Assembly (NCBI GenBank): GCA_030424865.1
Contig: JAUHVR010000009.1
Location: 1 to 64,000 of the forward strand
DNA: 64,000 nt
DNA from: Alphaproteobacteria bacterium
GTDB taxonomy: Bacteria; Pseudomonadota; Alphaproteobacteria; Rhodobacterales; Rhodobacteraceae
Reading direction: 5' to 3'
Positions 25,758 through 34,870 of the stretch are shown piece after piece. The translations under genes were made by a program, and so were the position numbers. Each line of letters begins with the position of its first letter. Positions within the stretch are counted from its first letter, which is position 1. The notes under the pieces were generated by a model that saw only the letters and a list, made by a program, of their open reading frames with translations, searched no databases and was not told where the DNA came from.

Positions 25758-26225
25758 TCAGATGACCGCGCCGCGGTATTCGGCACCTGTCAGGTCCGCC
25801 ACGCCGGGCCATTGCGACAGAACGCGGTCTGCGACACCCATCGAAAGCTGCGCCGAGACGGAGAGTTTGCGGGCATTGGCGATCGAGTCGATGAACATCG
25901 TCCGCGCGCCGATCAGGCGGGCAAGGCGGATCGCCAGAAAGCCGCCAGCGGCCCCGGTCGACACAACCACCTGTGGACGCAAAAGGAACACGATCCATGC
26001 GATCCGCAGGACGCACAGGGCCAGCCGCAGGGGCGTTTCCTTGTTGGCGTCGGGATAAACATGCAGCCGCGTCGGGTCGATCACGTCGGCGGCCGAAGCA
26101 TCGGTGGTCGCAAAGTGGACTTCGGCACCCTGAAAGGCCGGGACCAGGCGGCGCATCTGAACCCAGTGCCCCCCTCCGGATGAGACTGCCAAAACGACGG
26201 GTTTCTTGCTTCTTGATGTCAACAT
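25758..26225 (-). CDS. pssD: PssD/Alg14-like glycosyltransferase anchor subunit
   Basis: A 155-residue Alg14-type protein: VVLAVSSGGGHWVQMRRLVPAF at the N-terminus, a hydrophobic segment (LRLALCVLRIAWIVFLLRPQ) and VVVSTGAAGGFLAIRLARLIG. It recruits the PssE catalytic subunit to the membrane. A GTG at 26237 is an alternative start. A 91-bp gap precedes it, the longest within the cluster, where an internal promoter could lie. Confidence 0.8.
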   Translation of the reverse strand: MLTSRSKKPVVLAVSSGGGHWVQMRRLVPAFQGAEVHFATTDASAADVIDPTRLHVYPDANKETPLRLALCVLRIAWIVFLLRPQVVVSTGAAGGFLAIRLARLIGARTMFIDSIANARKLSVSAQLSMGVADRVLSQWPGVADLTGAEYRGAVI

Positions 26226-26316
26226 GTCTCTATCCACTTCCTCGACGCGATGTCTGTGTTACATGGATAGGGCAATCTAAGTGATTGATGTTACTGCGTA
26301 AGAGTCGAGATCATGC

Positions 26317-27570
26317 TCAACTAAGGATGGGGTAACCTATCCTTTGGTAGCGATGGGGCACGATTTGGGATGCCAGGATATCCTTGTAGAGATCAACCAT
26401 ATGCGCCGCTTTGCGCGGCCAAAGCCCCTCGCGGTCAACCTTGGCGCGCGCGCCCTCGCCCAGACGTTCTTGCAATCCGGGATCCAGCGCCAGATAACGC
26501 AGGGCTGACGCGATGTCGCTCGCATAGGCCGCCGGGTCCGTCACCGGCACCCTGAGGCCCGAACGGTCATCCACAATCCACGCAGGACCACCCCGGTCCG
26601 CCGTGACAATCGGCAATCCGTGGCGCATCGCCTCGTACAACACGCCGCCGGCCGGTTCCCGGAATGACGGAAAACAGAATGCGTCGTGGCTGGCATAAAG
26701 CTTTTCGATCTCTGCGCGTGGGACCGCGCCAAGGAAAGTCACGCGATCGGCGACACCCAAGCGCTGCGCTTCGGCGCGGCACAATTCGATTTCCTCGCCT
26801 GCGCCTGCACTGGTCAGGGTCACACCCGGCAGATCTTTCAGCGCCGCAATGGCGCGCACCGCATCGCGCAGTCCCTTTGTCCGAACACCGCGTCCGACAT
26901 GCAACGCCCGCAAGTGCCCCTGCTTCATCGCTCGCGGACGCAACGGTTCGACGTTGTCGATCCCCAGCTCAAGAACCGGTTCGAACCGGCGCAGCGGGAT
27001 ATCGTCCAGCAGGCCCCGTACGTAAGGAGCCACGCCCAGCACGCAGGCCGCCCGGGCATAGCTGTCGCGCAACCAGGGGTCATGCCGAAACCGGATGCCG
27101 TCCAGCTGTCTCAGACGCGTGAACAAGGGGGCAGAGGATGCTTCCTGCGCAAAGGGGGCTGGCGTGTCCAGCGCGCCCCCCAGGGGGCCAATGATGTAGG
27201 GAATATCGAAATGCCGAAGCGGCGAGGCATACCGGGCCGCCTGCGGCATCAGTTGATGCGCGATGTCAAAGTCCTCGCCCCGCACGATCGCATCCCGCAG
27301 CCAGCGTTTGACCCGCTTGGCAAAAACCGGCCAGGCCGGTTTCAACATGGCGTTCAGGCGTTCGTGACGCCGCGCCCAGGCAGGCTCGGGCCAGGTCACC
27401 ACGCGCGCCCGCGGCAGCTGAGATTCAACAGATTGTCGCCCGGGCCGCTGGAACGTCAGGACCGTCAGGTCCACCCGCTGGGACAGCGCTTCGGCCCATT
27501 TGAAGGCGACAAAGGCCTCACCCACATCCGTGGCATCGACATTCGGGGCGACAAGCAGAACCTTCATCAT
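26317..27570 (-). CDS. Family 4 (GT-B) glycosyltransferase
   Basis: A 417-residue GT-B enzyme. The N-domain starts MKVLLVAPNVDATDVGEAFVAF, and the C-domain has LHVGRGVRTKGLRDAVRAIA followed by the retaining GT4 motif FPSFREPAGGVLYEAMRHGLPIV (E-x7-E), then DRGGPAWIV. It adds a sugar to the growing lipid-linked unit in the cytoplasm. The start at 27570 overlaps the upstream stop by one base (TGATG); a second ATG directly follows. The longer frame extends into the neighbouring gene and is rejected. Confidence 0.85.
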   Translation of the reverse strand: MMKVLLVAPNVDATDVGEAFVAFKWAEALSQRVDLTVLTFQRPGRQSVESQLPRARVVTWPEPAWARRHERLNAMLKPAWPVFAKRVKRWLRDAIVRGEDFDIAHQLMPQAARYASPLRHFDIPYIIGPLGGALDTPAPFAQEASSAPLFTRLRQLDGIRFRHDPWLRDSYARAACVLGVAPYVRGLLDDIPLRRFEPVLELGIDNVEPLRPRAMKQGHLRALHVGRGVRTKGLRDAVRAIAALKDLPGVTLTSAGAGEEIELCRAEAQRLGVADRVTFLGAVPRAEIEKLYASHDAFCFPSFREPAGGVLYEAMRHGLPIVTADRGGPAWIVDDRSGLRVPVTDPAAYASDIASALRYLALDPGLQERLGEGARAKVDREGLWPRKAAHMVDLYKDILASQIVPHRYQRIGYPILS

Positions 27571-28499
27571 CACAGCTGCCCCGCCTGCCCGGGCCAGGCC
27601 CGGGGCAAATCCCGAACCACCCTGCCGAAATGCACCGCGCGCGGCCAGGCTCCGGGCTTCCGCGTCATGCCGACCAGCGACCAGAACACCGCACGAGAGA
27701 TATTGTGCGCACTCAGCAGCAAGAAGCAGCACAAGGCGGCGAACCGGCCACCGTGTTTGCGATGCAACCGGGTGGTTGCCTCGGTCATCATCACGTCACG
27801 CCGGTGGTTCAACCGTGAGGCGGATCCATTGCCGAAATGAGTGATGTCCGGGATCGGGGCAAACATCACCTCCCATCCGGCCTGGGCGAACCGGCGACAC
27901 CAGTCGGTTTCCTCGCCATAGAAGAAAAACGCCTCGTCCAGCAGGCCAACTTCAAGCATCGCCGAGCGCCGCACGAACATCGCCGCGCCCGAGATCACCT
28001 CGACCCGCCGCTCGGACGCGCGGTCCCAGCCGGTCATGCGATAGCTGTCCAGCCGCGCGACACGGGTCAATCCGAGGGTCTGCATGGCCAGGTATTTGAG
28101 GCTTGGAAACGCGCTGCAGGACGGCTGAATGCTGCCATCCGTGTTCAGGACACGCGGTCCCATGACGCCCACGTTCGGATTTCGGTCCAACCAGGCCACG
28201 GCGTCACTCAGAACAGTTCCATGAACCAGGGTGTCGGTGTTCAGCAAAAGCACGTAGCGGCCAGCGGCATGGGCAAGGGCGAGATTGTTGCCCCCGGCAA
28301 ATCCCAGGTTTTCCGGGCTTTCAAACAGCCTGACATCGGGAAATTCGTTCCGAACCATGGCGCAGGACCCATCGGACGAGGCGTTGTCCACCAGCAGGAT
28401 TTCGGCGGTCAAACCGTCCAACGCACGGTTGACCGAGTGCAGGCAGTCGCGCAGCAACTGCTGCGTGTTCCAGTTCACGATGACAATTGACAGATCCAT
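27570..28499 (-). CDS. Family 2 glycosyltransferase, rhamnosyltransferase-like
   Basis: A 309-residue GT2 enzyme of the WbbL/rhamnosyltransferase type: LSIVIVNWNTQQLLRDCL, LLVDNASSDGS, PENLGFAGGNNLAL, the DxD-like LLLNTDT and the acceptor motif FFYGEETDWCRRFAQAGW. Many enzymes of this type transfer rhamnose, but donor sugar cannot be fixed from sequence. It is translationally linked with the GT-B gene downstream. Confidence 0.85.
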   Translation of the reverse strand: MDLSIVIVNWNTQQLLRDCLHSVNRALDGLTAEILLVDNASSDGSCAMVRNEFPDVRLFESPENLGFAGGNNLALAHAAGRYVLLLNTDTLVHGTVLSDAVAWLDRNPNVGVMGPRVLNTDGSIQPSCSAFPSLKYLAMQTLGLTRVARLDSYRMTGWDRASERRVEVISGAAMFVRRSAMLEVGLLDEAFFFYGEETDWCRRFAQAGWEVMFAPIPDITHFGNGSASRLNHRRDVMMTEATTRLHRKHGGRFAALCCFLLLSAHNISRAVFWSLVGMTRKPGAWPRAVHFGRVVRDLPRAWPGQAGQL

Positions 28500-28520
28500 G
28501 ACAAATTCCCTTGACGTAAC

Positions 28521-29831
28521 TCAGAAAAGCCGCGCCGGTTGCCGCGGCATCAGACCGGGGCGTTGCGCTATGGTGCGTTTTGGGGCGGTGTTGGGTTTGG
28601 CGTCCAGCAGCCAGGCACCCGAACCGATCAGGAAAAAGAACAGCACAAACAAGGCGTTCCACAGGTGTACGGTCGCCGCCGCAACGGTGATCCCGAACAG
28701 CGTAAACGCCCAGGCATGACGCGCCCGTCGCCACTCGGGCGGCAGCTTTTTGCGCTGACCGACGGTCCAGACCAGCCCCAGCAGCAGCCCCAGCAGAAAG
28801 ATCAGTGCCGGCAGGCCGTAGCGGACGGCGGTGGCCAGCCAGAAGTTGTCCATGCTGTCGGACATCCAGACCGGACGCTCCCACTCACCCAGGCCGATCC
28901 CAAAGATCGGATGGCGCGCCACCTCGGCGCTGCCGAACTCGAAGATCAGGATGCGGTTGTAGGCGGATTGCTTGGAGAAGGTGAAATAGTTGATGAAGAC
29001 GTGGAACGGGGTCTTGGTCGAAAACAGGTCGATGGCGATGTAGGTCAGCCCGAACAGGGTAAAAAGCGCAGCCCAGCGGCCCTGCACCTTGCCCAGAAAA
29101 CGCTCCCACACGCAGACGAACCCCTGCATCATCAGAACCACGTAGGGCCCGCCCGAGGCCGACATGAAGGTGGCCAGAAAGACGCCCCCGACCTTGAACA
29201 TGCCGCGGAAATTCATCAGCCGACGTTCGGCCACGACGAAATAGGCCAGCGAAAAGGACGAGGCGCAGAAGACGCCGTAAAGGATCGGGTGATCGAAGGG
29301 CCCAAAGGTCCGCTCCAGCCCCATGCGCGGTTCGATAAAGGGTGCCTTGGGACCGCCAACCGCGCTCGAGATGCCGTCGTGCAGAATGTGAATGCCGGTC
29401 AGGGCTTCGGGCACGGTGAACAAGAGCGTCACCACCACGACGCCGACATAGGCCCGCGCCATGGCGGCGAAATCCTCGTAGCTGCGGATGTAGAGGCGGC
29501 CCAGCAGATAGGCGCCCGCGCATTCGGCGATGTAGATGCCGCCGGACTCGATGCCCTGCGCGACGCCGCCCCACTGGATCAGGGCCAGCAGGGCCCAGGC
29601 GCAATGGGCAAACAGCAGACCGTCAAAGATGTTCATGCGGCCCCGCGTGCCCGACACCAGCTGCAGCAGCATCGGCAGGAACATCAGCAAGAGCACTACC
29701 CGGTAGGCCGACATCCGCAGGCCGCCCGCAGTCACCGACACGGCCGTCGGCAGCATGATGGCCAGGAAGAACAGGGCCACCGGGACGGGCACCCCAAGAA
29801 TGGTTCTGGATTTGCGCGCCGCGACTGCCAT
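28521..29831 (-). CDS. Wzy-like polysaccharide polymerase / O-antigen ligase family
   Basis: A 436-residue polytopic membrane protein with roughly ten to twelve hydrophobic helices. The O-antigen ligase/polymerase signature is visible: a large periplasmic loop carrying SAYNRILIFEFGSAEVARHPIFGIGLGEWERP. It likely joins repeat units in the periplasm after Wzx export, with chain length set by the Wzc-like protein. Ligase or polymerase cannot be told apart by sequence alone. The cluster context with Wzx and Wzc favours polymerase. It lies 3 bp after the acyltransferase gene. Confidence 0.8.
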   Translation of the reverse strand: MAVAARKSRTILGVPVPVALFFLAIMLPTAVSVTAGGLRMSAYRVVLLLMFLPMLLQLVSGTRGRMNIFDGLLFAHCAWALLALIQWGGVAQGIESGGIYIAECAGAYLLGRLYIRSYEDFAAMARAYVGVVVVTLLFTVPEALTGIHILHDGISSAVGGPKAPFIEPRMGLERTFGPFDHPILYGVFCASSFSLAYFVVAERRLMNFRGMFKVGGVFLATFMSASGGPYVVLMMQGFVCVWERFLGKVQGRWAALFTLFGLTYIAIDLFSTKTPFHVFINYFTFSKQSAYNRILIFEFGSAEVARHPIFGIGLGEWERPVWMSDSMDNFWLATAVRYGLPALIFLLGLLLGLVWTVGQRKKLPPEWRRARHAWAFTLFGITVAAATVHLWNALFVLFFFLIGSGAWLLDAKPNTAPKRTIAQRPGLMPRQPARLF

Positions 29832-29834
29832 GGC

Positions 29835-30812
29835 TCAGACCGCCACACGACGAAAGTGGAGGGCCGGACGTTCGACCAGGTGCCAGCTGGCAAAGGCCAG
29901 CGGCGCGGTAAGCAGCAGCGACCAGAGGGCAAGCGACAGCGGCGCGATGCCCGGGGCCAGCGCAACCACCACTTGCGCAACGGGCCATCCGTAGATGTAA
30001 AGCCCATAAGACAGGTCCTGCCGCAGGCGCAGTGCGGGCGCGCTGAGCAGAACCAGGACCAACCCCAAACCGGCGATCCCCAGACCGAATGTCCACGGAA
30101 GCACCACTGCCGTCAGCAGTCCCCCTGCCCCCATTGGCAACGACACGGCAATTCGGTGACGAAACAGATAGGCGGCCATACCCAGCGCAAAGGCCAAGAA
30201 CAGCGGAGCAAAGGTCTGCACCCGCCCGGGCAGCGCGTCATGCGCGACACACAGGATCGCCGAGGCGGCAACCAACGCCAGGGCGGCACCCCCGGATTTC
30301 GCACCGCCAGCCCAGACAAAGGCCGCGCAGATCGCATAGGCCACGACCTCGTAGAACAAGCTCCACAACGGGCCGTTCACAACAAGGGGATAGGGGTTAT
30401 CCGCAAAGGCGCCGGGGATCCGATGTTCGATGGACACCAGCGTCAGGGCGCGCACGAACCAAATCGCGTAATCGGTCAGAGCGCCCGAGGCGCCAAAGGC
30501 CACGGCCAATCCCAGCGTGACAAAAAGCGCCGCGCCAAGACCCGGCACAATGCGCCTTATGCGCGCCGCCCAGAAGGGCGCCGCCGATTTATGCGCGGCG
30601 CTGGCCGTGATCAGCATGCCCGAGATAAAGAAAAAGACACCCACGGCCCATCCCCCAAGGGACCGGCCCGTCAGCTCTTCCAAAGGCTCTGACGCCGATG
30701 GGCCAAGGGCCAGTGGCCAGGCGTGGCTGACGATGACAGCCGCGGCCAATACCAGACGCAAGAGGTTCAGGTTCTGGCTGCGATCGGATTTAAGCGCGTC
30801 CCCAAGCGTCAT
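29835..30812 (-). CDS. Acyltransferase family 3 (OafA-like) sugar O-acyltransferase
   Basis: A 325-residue integral membrane protein with about ten helices. Family marks are NLLRLVLAAAVIVSHAWPL (with the conserved His in SH), GVFFFISGMLI and RIRRIVPGL, then NGPLWSLFYEVVAY. It likely adds acetyl groups to the exported polysaccharide. It has no C-terminal SGNH domain. The ATG at 30812 overlaps the upstream stop in ATGA, which fixes the start. Confidence 0.85.
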   Translation of the reverse strand: MTLGDALKSDRSQNLNLLRLVLAAAVIVSHAWPLALGPSASEPLEELTGRSLGGWAVGVFFFISGMLITASAAHKSAAPFWAARIRRIVPGLGAALFVTLGLAVAFGASGALTDYAIWFVRALTLVSIEHRIPGAFADNPYPLVVNGPLWSLFYEVVAYAICAAFVWAGGAKSGGAALALVAASAILCVAHDALPGRVQTFAPLFLAFALGMAAYLFRHRIAVSLPMGAGGLLTAVVLPWTFGLGIAGLGLVLVLLSAPALRLRQDLSYGLYIYGWPVAQVVVALAPGIAPLSLALWSLLLTAPLAFASWHLVERPALHFRRVAV

Positions 30813-32068
30813 CCCGAGGCCTCCGTCACCCGAACCGACCGCCACAGCCTGTCGCGCAGGATGCGTTTCCAGGTGCCCAGCACCGATTGCAGTTTCTGTT
30901 TTGCCGGCAGGCCGAGCCAGAGCTTGAACAAGCGCTGCCCCCGGTCCCGCGGTGTCGACAATCCGACCGCCCGCGCCGCAAGCCGTCGGGCCCAGGCCGC
31001 GCCATGGGTGGCTTTCAGGTTCGGCTGGGCCCGGGCAATCACATCACGCGGCCGCGGCTCGGCTACAAGCGCTCCGGCACGTATGGCCCGTTCGACAAAG
31101 GCCCGACCCCGCTGGGTCCGTGCGACGATCAGCGAGCGCCCGGCGTCGACGTCGCCCTTGGGGGGCGCATGCCAGGGGTCGCCCACGGAAATATCTGCAA
31201 AAGCCCCGGTGTGATCCGTACAGACCCGGCAGCGCCAGCGGCGGCTGGCCTGCAGGATGCTTCCCCAGCCCTCGGCATAGGAAATCCCCTCGCTGGTCTT
31301 GCGGGTGCCATCCGGTTCCTGCCACTCGGCCTGCATCAGACCGGGCCACCCGTTGCCGCGATAGCGAAGATCGATCAACTTCGCGGACTTCGGGACGTGC
31401 AGGCGATCCAGAAGCGTTTCGGTTGCAGACAGAGTCGGCGTGCCTGCGCAAAAGATCGCGATGGTCAGGGGGATGGTCTTGTTCGAAACCTCCCCCGCGT
31501 TGATGGCCTTGTTGACAGAGGCGACGTCGCAGGGTTTGCCGACAAAGGCGATCGGGTCATCTTGTGCAACGATCTCTCCCAGCGCCTCTGCGGGGCTGGC
31601 TTGCGCATAGCGCGATCCCGTTCCCCGCATCAGGGACGCGCGGTCCCGGCTGATGACGGCCTCGTTCAGGCGCGGGTCATCCTGGCGCGCCGCGATATGT
31701 GCGACACCCGCTGCGACCCCGCTTGTCAGCGCAAAGTCGGCCAGCGCGGTGACCGCCCCACCTGATGACCCGCTGTGGCGCATGTCGCTTTGGCCGGCCC
31801 AGCCTTCCCATGCGGCCAGAACCGGCCCCCAGTCCTGATCCGCGTCATCGTGTCTGTCCAGCGCGGTCCAGTCACTGCCCACACCGGCGCAGACGGTCAT
31901 GGCCCGGGCCGAAGCTGCGCGCCCTTCCATGTCCTGCCGGACCACCGGACGACGACCGTTTTCAGGGTCGTCGATCATCTTGATCAGATCGGGAAACAAG
32001 CCAGCGCATGCACCACAGCCGGTGCACAGGTTGCAGGCAACCACAGATGAAATGGGATCGGGTTTCAT
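30809..32068 (-). CDS. FrhB/F420-dehydrogenase beta family iron-sulfur protein in EPS cluster
   Basis: A 419-residue protein of the FrhB_FdhB family. The N-terminus carries a short 4Fe-4S type cysteine run (CNLCTGCGAC near residues 12-21), and further cysteines lie in FVGKPCDV and CRVCTDHTGAF. SSGGAVTALADFAL matches the family's flavin region. F420 itself is not expected in this organism; homologues recur beside polysaccharide pyruvyl transferases in surface-sugar clusters, where their reaction is not established. It overlaps Wzx (ATGA) upstream and the acyltransferase downstream. The start is the ATG at 32068. Confidence 0.75.
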   Translation of the reverse strand: MKPDPISSVVACNLCTGCGACAGLFPDLIKMIDDPENGRRPVVRQDMEGRAASARAMTVCAGVGSDWTALDRHDDADQDWGPVLAAWEGWAGQSDMRHSGSSGGAVTALADFALTSGVAAGVAHIAARQDDPRLNEAVISRDRASLMRGTGSRYAQASPAEALGEIVAQDDPIAFVGKPCDVASVNKAINAGEVSNKTIPLTIAIFCAGTPTLSATETLLDRLHVPKSAKLIDLRYRGNGWPGLMQAEWQEPDGTRKTSEGISYAEGWGSILQASRRWRCRVCTDHTGAFADISVGDPWHAPPKGDVDAGRSLIVARTQRGRAFVERAIRAGALVAEPRPRDVIARAQPNLKATHGAAWARRLAARAVGLSTPRDRGQRLFKLWLGLPAKQKLQSVLGTWKRILRDRLWRSVRVTEASG

Positions 32069-33303
32069 GCGTAAATCTCTCCTGCGGCGCAATCGTGCAC
32101 CGATTTCTTTGACAATTGATGAGCGCGCAAAGTGGCCGCGGCTTCGCCCAGCGCGGCCGCCACGCCGATTGCGACAAGGGGCAGACCGGCGGCAGCGAAA
32201 AAACCTGCCGGAACCAGGGCCAGCGCGCGGAAAATGTTGGCTCGTGCCGGGTCGGCTGTGCGTGCGCTGGCGATGGCCAGCTGCGAATAAGGCGTGCGAA
32301 GGATCCGGAAAGCCGCGGCACCCGCAACCGCCGCCGCCAGATAGACGTCCGGTCGCAACTCGGGGCCGTAGACAAACCCGATCACCACCGGGGCCACGAC
32401 GGCAAACCCGCCTCCGACCGCCACCGCCAGGGCGATGTGGGACAGCCAGATTCCGGACCAGACCGACTGAAGCGCATTGCTGGCAAGCGCCGCGCGCAAG
32501 CGCGGCAGAACCAGCGAGGACGCAGCCCGCCCGACAACCTGTGCAGGCAGCATGGCGCACTGCAGCACCACGCCGTAAAGCGCAAGCGACGACCAGTCAT
32601 AGGCCCGGGCAACGATGGCCCGGTCGGCATAGAACGTCAGGAACAGCAGAACCGCGTTCAGGATCAACGGAGCCCCGAAGCGCCAGCAGCGCAGCAACAC
32701 CGCACGTTTAAGGGACACGTCGTACCGGCGCCCTGCAACGAGGTGGGACAGTATCGCATGCGTCACGCCATGCGCAACCAGGACCGCCACCATGGCGCGG
32801 TGATCGCCCAGCGCCCAGACCGATGGCACAATGGCCAGAACCATGGCGATCGTTGCCCCGCCTTCGACGACCGACATCCACCGGTATTCAAAGCGCCGTT
32901 CGGCGCGACGATAGTCCAGATGCGTAAAGCCCCGGACAAGCGGAACAACGGCCAAAACGGCATAGGACAGCGCATCCGGACCGTCCCGAAACGCCAGGGC
33001 CAGCAGTGGTGCGCATGCCGCAACAAGCAGGGCAGCAGCCACGCCACGCAGGATCGCAACCCCGTGCAGCCCGGCCTGCAGACCCCGTGTGTCACCGTCC
33101 GGTGCCTGAACCAACAGGCGATCGATGCCCACATCGCTGGACATCTCGACCAGCCGCAAGGTCAGGACAAGGATCATGGCCTGCCCCAATTCCTCGGGGC
33201 CGATCAACCAGGCCAGGGCAACCGAGCGCCCAAGCGCGGCAGCCTCGGCCAGGATCGGAACCGACCAGGCCAGGGATTTTCCGGAAGACGAGGCCGCCTG
33301 CAT
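32065..33303 (-). CDS. Wzx-like polysaccharide flippase
   Basis: A 412-residue polytopic protein with about twelve helices of the MATE/MurJ/Wzx (polysaccharide biosynthesis) superfamily: LAWSVPILAEAAALGRSVALAWLIGPEELGQA at the start, FGAPLILNAVLLFLTFYADRAIVA in the middle. It should flip undecaprenyl-linked repeat units to the periplasm. The ATG at 33303 is supported by the 4-bp gap to the upstream stop; the longer frame would lie inside the pyruvyl transferase gene. Confidence 0.8.
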   Translation of the reverse strand: MQAASSSGKSLAWSVPILAEAAALGRSVALAWLIGPEELGQAMILVLTLRLVEMSSDVGIDRLLVQAPDGDTRGLQAGLHGVAILRGVAAALLVAACAPLLALAFRDGPDALSYAVLAVVPLVRGFTHLDYRRAERRFEYRWMSVVEGGATIAMVLAIVPSVWALGDHRAMVAVLVAHGVTHAILSHLVAGRRYDVSLKRAVLLRCWRFGAPLILNAVLLFLTFYADRAIVARAYDWSSLALYGVVLQCAMLPAQVVGRAASSLVLPRLRAALASNALQSVWSGIWLSHIALAVAVGGGFAVVAPVVIGFVYGPELRPDVYLAAAVAGAAAFRILRTPYSQLAIASARTADPARANIFRALALVPAGFFAAAGLPLVAIGVAAALGEAAATLRAHQLSKKSVHDCAAGEIYA

Positions 33304-33307
33304 GTCG

Positions 33308-34555
33308 TCAGCCCCCAATCTGCCGTGCCATGACGTCCATCTCGTCCGACGCGCGTGTCCGGATGCCGTCAAGACGATTGGCAAGATCCGCTCTGGCGGT
33401 CTGGCGTGCGTCAAACGACGCGGCCGCACGGTCGGCCAATGCACGGGCATCCAGCTTGCGCAGATCGGCCACATCGGATCCGATGCCACATTCGTCAAAC
33501 ACCCCCTGCGCCTTGTCGGTGTACCCAAGCCCCAGCGTCGGAACACCGGACGAGAAGGCTCCGATGGTCGCGTGCATGCGGGCACCGGCAAACCAGTCAA
33601 GGCGCGCCAGGATCCACTTCAGTTCCATCGCATCGGGTTGCCCCTCGATGATCCTGACCCTGCCTTCCGCAATGGGTCCAAGACGCCGCACCAGGTCGCG
33701 CGCGGCACGAAGGTCGCTTTCCGCTTCGGTCTCTGGCTTGTGCACATGAGGCACCAGCAAAAGGCGCAGCTTCGGCTCTTTGGTCAGGATCGCCCGTGCC
33801 AGTTCGGTGATCTGGTCATCATGCGTGCCCGCAAGACCGAAAGTTTCGCGCGATTGCAGAGCTTCGTTGCACAACAGACCCGACACATTCAGCCCGGCCA
33901 GTGGGAAATCGCGATCCTGGCCAACCCAGCTTAGAATGTCGCTTGGCAGATCGGTCGGCTGCTTTTCGGGCAGCGCAACAGCCACGTCCATCCCAAGCCG
34001 GTGCTTTTTAGGATCAAAGTCGCGCCCCAGCTGATCTTGCAGATAGTGATAGCTCTGCGCGTCACGCACCCAGACCGCGGCGGCGCGGCGCATGATCTCG
34101 GTCGCTTCCTTTTTACATTTCGGATCACGGAACGGCCCCAGTTTCTGCGGCAGCAGAACCAGCGGAACACCGGCATCCAGGGCCATGCGCTTGGTCAGGC
34201 ACATCGCCTGAAATCGCTTCGGCCCGTAGATGTCGGTAAAGCTGTCGCCGCCCGAGATGTCGAGCACGGCGCGAGAGGACGCAACCGCCTTGGACGCTGC
34301 TCCGCCAAGACCGCGCAGCCGGACCAATGCATGGGCCGTCCGCAGGCTGTCACCCCGCCAGAACCGTCTGTGATGGGTCAGCCCAACCAGGTTGACAGAG
34401 GTGTAGCCCCAATCAGAGTGGCGCAACCCACGCCCGTGGTCGGCCACGGTAATCTGGCGGGTTCCACGCCGGGACAGACCGGCAACAACAGAGTGACAAA
34501 GGGCGCTGACACCTTGATTACCGGTGTCCGGAGCTGCATTCAGAAGTGTGATCAT
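33308..34555 (-). CDS. Polysaccharide pyruvyl transferase family protein
   Basis: A 415-residue protein of the CsaB/WcaK family. The GT-B-like fold shows DTGNQGVSALCHSVVAGL at the start, LDISGGDSFTDIYG, VLLPQKLGPFRDP and the late DWFAGARMHATIGAFSSGVPTLGLGY, the family's conserved RMHA region. It would add a ketal-linked pyruvate from phosphoenolpyruvate, giving the polymer negative charge. It is the first gene of the minus-strand cluster, and a TGCCAC/GTGGCA inverted repeat (34573-34592) lies 18 bp before its ATG. Confidence 0.8.
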   Translation of the reverse strand: MITLLNAAPDTGNQGVSALCHSVVAGLSRRGTRQITVADHGRGLRHSDWGYTSVNLVGLTHHRRFWRGDSLRTAHALVRLRGLGGAASKAVASSRAVLDISGGDSFTDIYGPKRFQAMCLTKRMALDAGVPLVLLPQKLGPFRDPKCKKEATEIMRRAAAVWVRDAQSYHYLQDQLGRDFDPKKHRLGMDVAVALPEKQPTDLPSDILSWVGQDRDFPLAGLNVSGLLCNEALQSRETFGLAGTHDDQITELARAILTKEPKLRLLLVPHVHKPETEAESDLRAARDLVRRLGPIAEGRVRIIEGQPDAMELKWILARLDWFAGARMHATIGAFSSGVPTLGLGYTDKAQGVFDECGIGSDVADLRKLDARALADRAAASFDARQTARADLANRLDGIRTRASDEMDVMARQIGG

Positions 34556-34870
34556 ATCGAGCCTCTTTTCAATGCCACCTTTCTATGTGGCAGGGCTCTG
34601 ATTGTCCGTTGGGCAACCGGTTCAACCGCGCCGCCGTCGGACAGGCCGACCTATTCCATTGGATACGTCACCTCACCATGAAACCAGATCGACACGGCAT
34701 TTGGGCCGCGCAACGCCAGCGCAGACCCCCGAACCTGTGAAGGGCGTCTGCCCAGACCTTGGGCTGTACGGACACCCCGGAAAAAGACACAAGGCCATCG
34801 GCGGCAAGCCCCTGTTGCCGGGGGCCTGCGCCCGTGAACCGGATGCGCCGGTCATGTGCCGTTCAAGGCT
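34556..34870. other. Non-coding region upstream of the EPS cluster
   Basis: A 315-bp gap between the pyruvyl transferase start and the RTX stop. It holds the TGCCAC-N8-GTGGCA inverted repeat (34573-34592) near the EPS start and a GCCCC/GGGGC hairpin near 34808-34825 after the RTX gene. No gene is supported. Confidence 0.5.

Noticed and set aside
28539-30692. 717-residue open frame on the plus strand
   Set aside because: It runs antisense through the polymerase and acyltransferase genes and has a low-complexity Gln/Arg/His-rich composition typical of a shadow frame.
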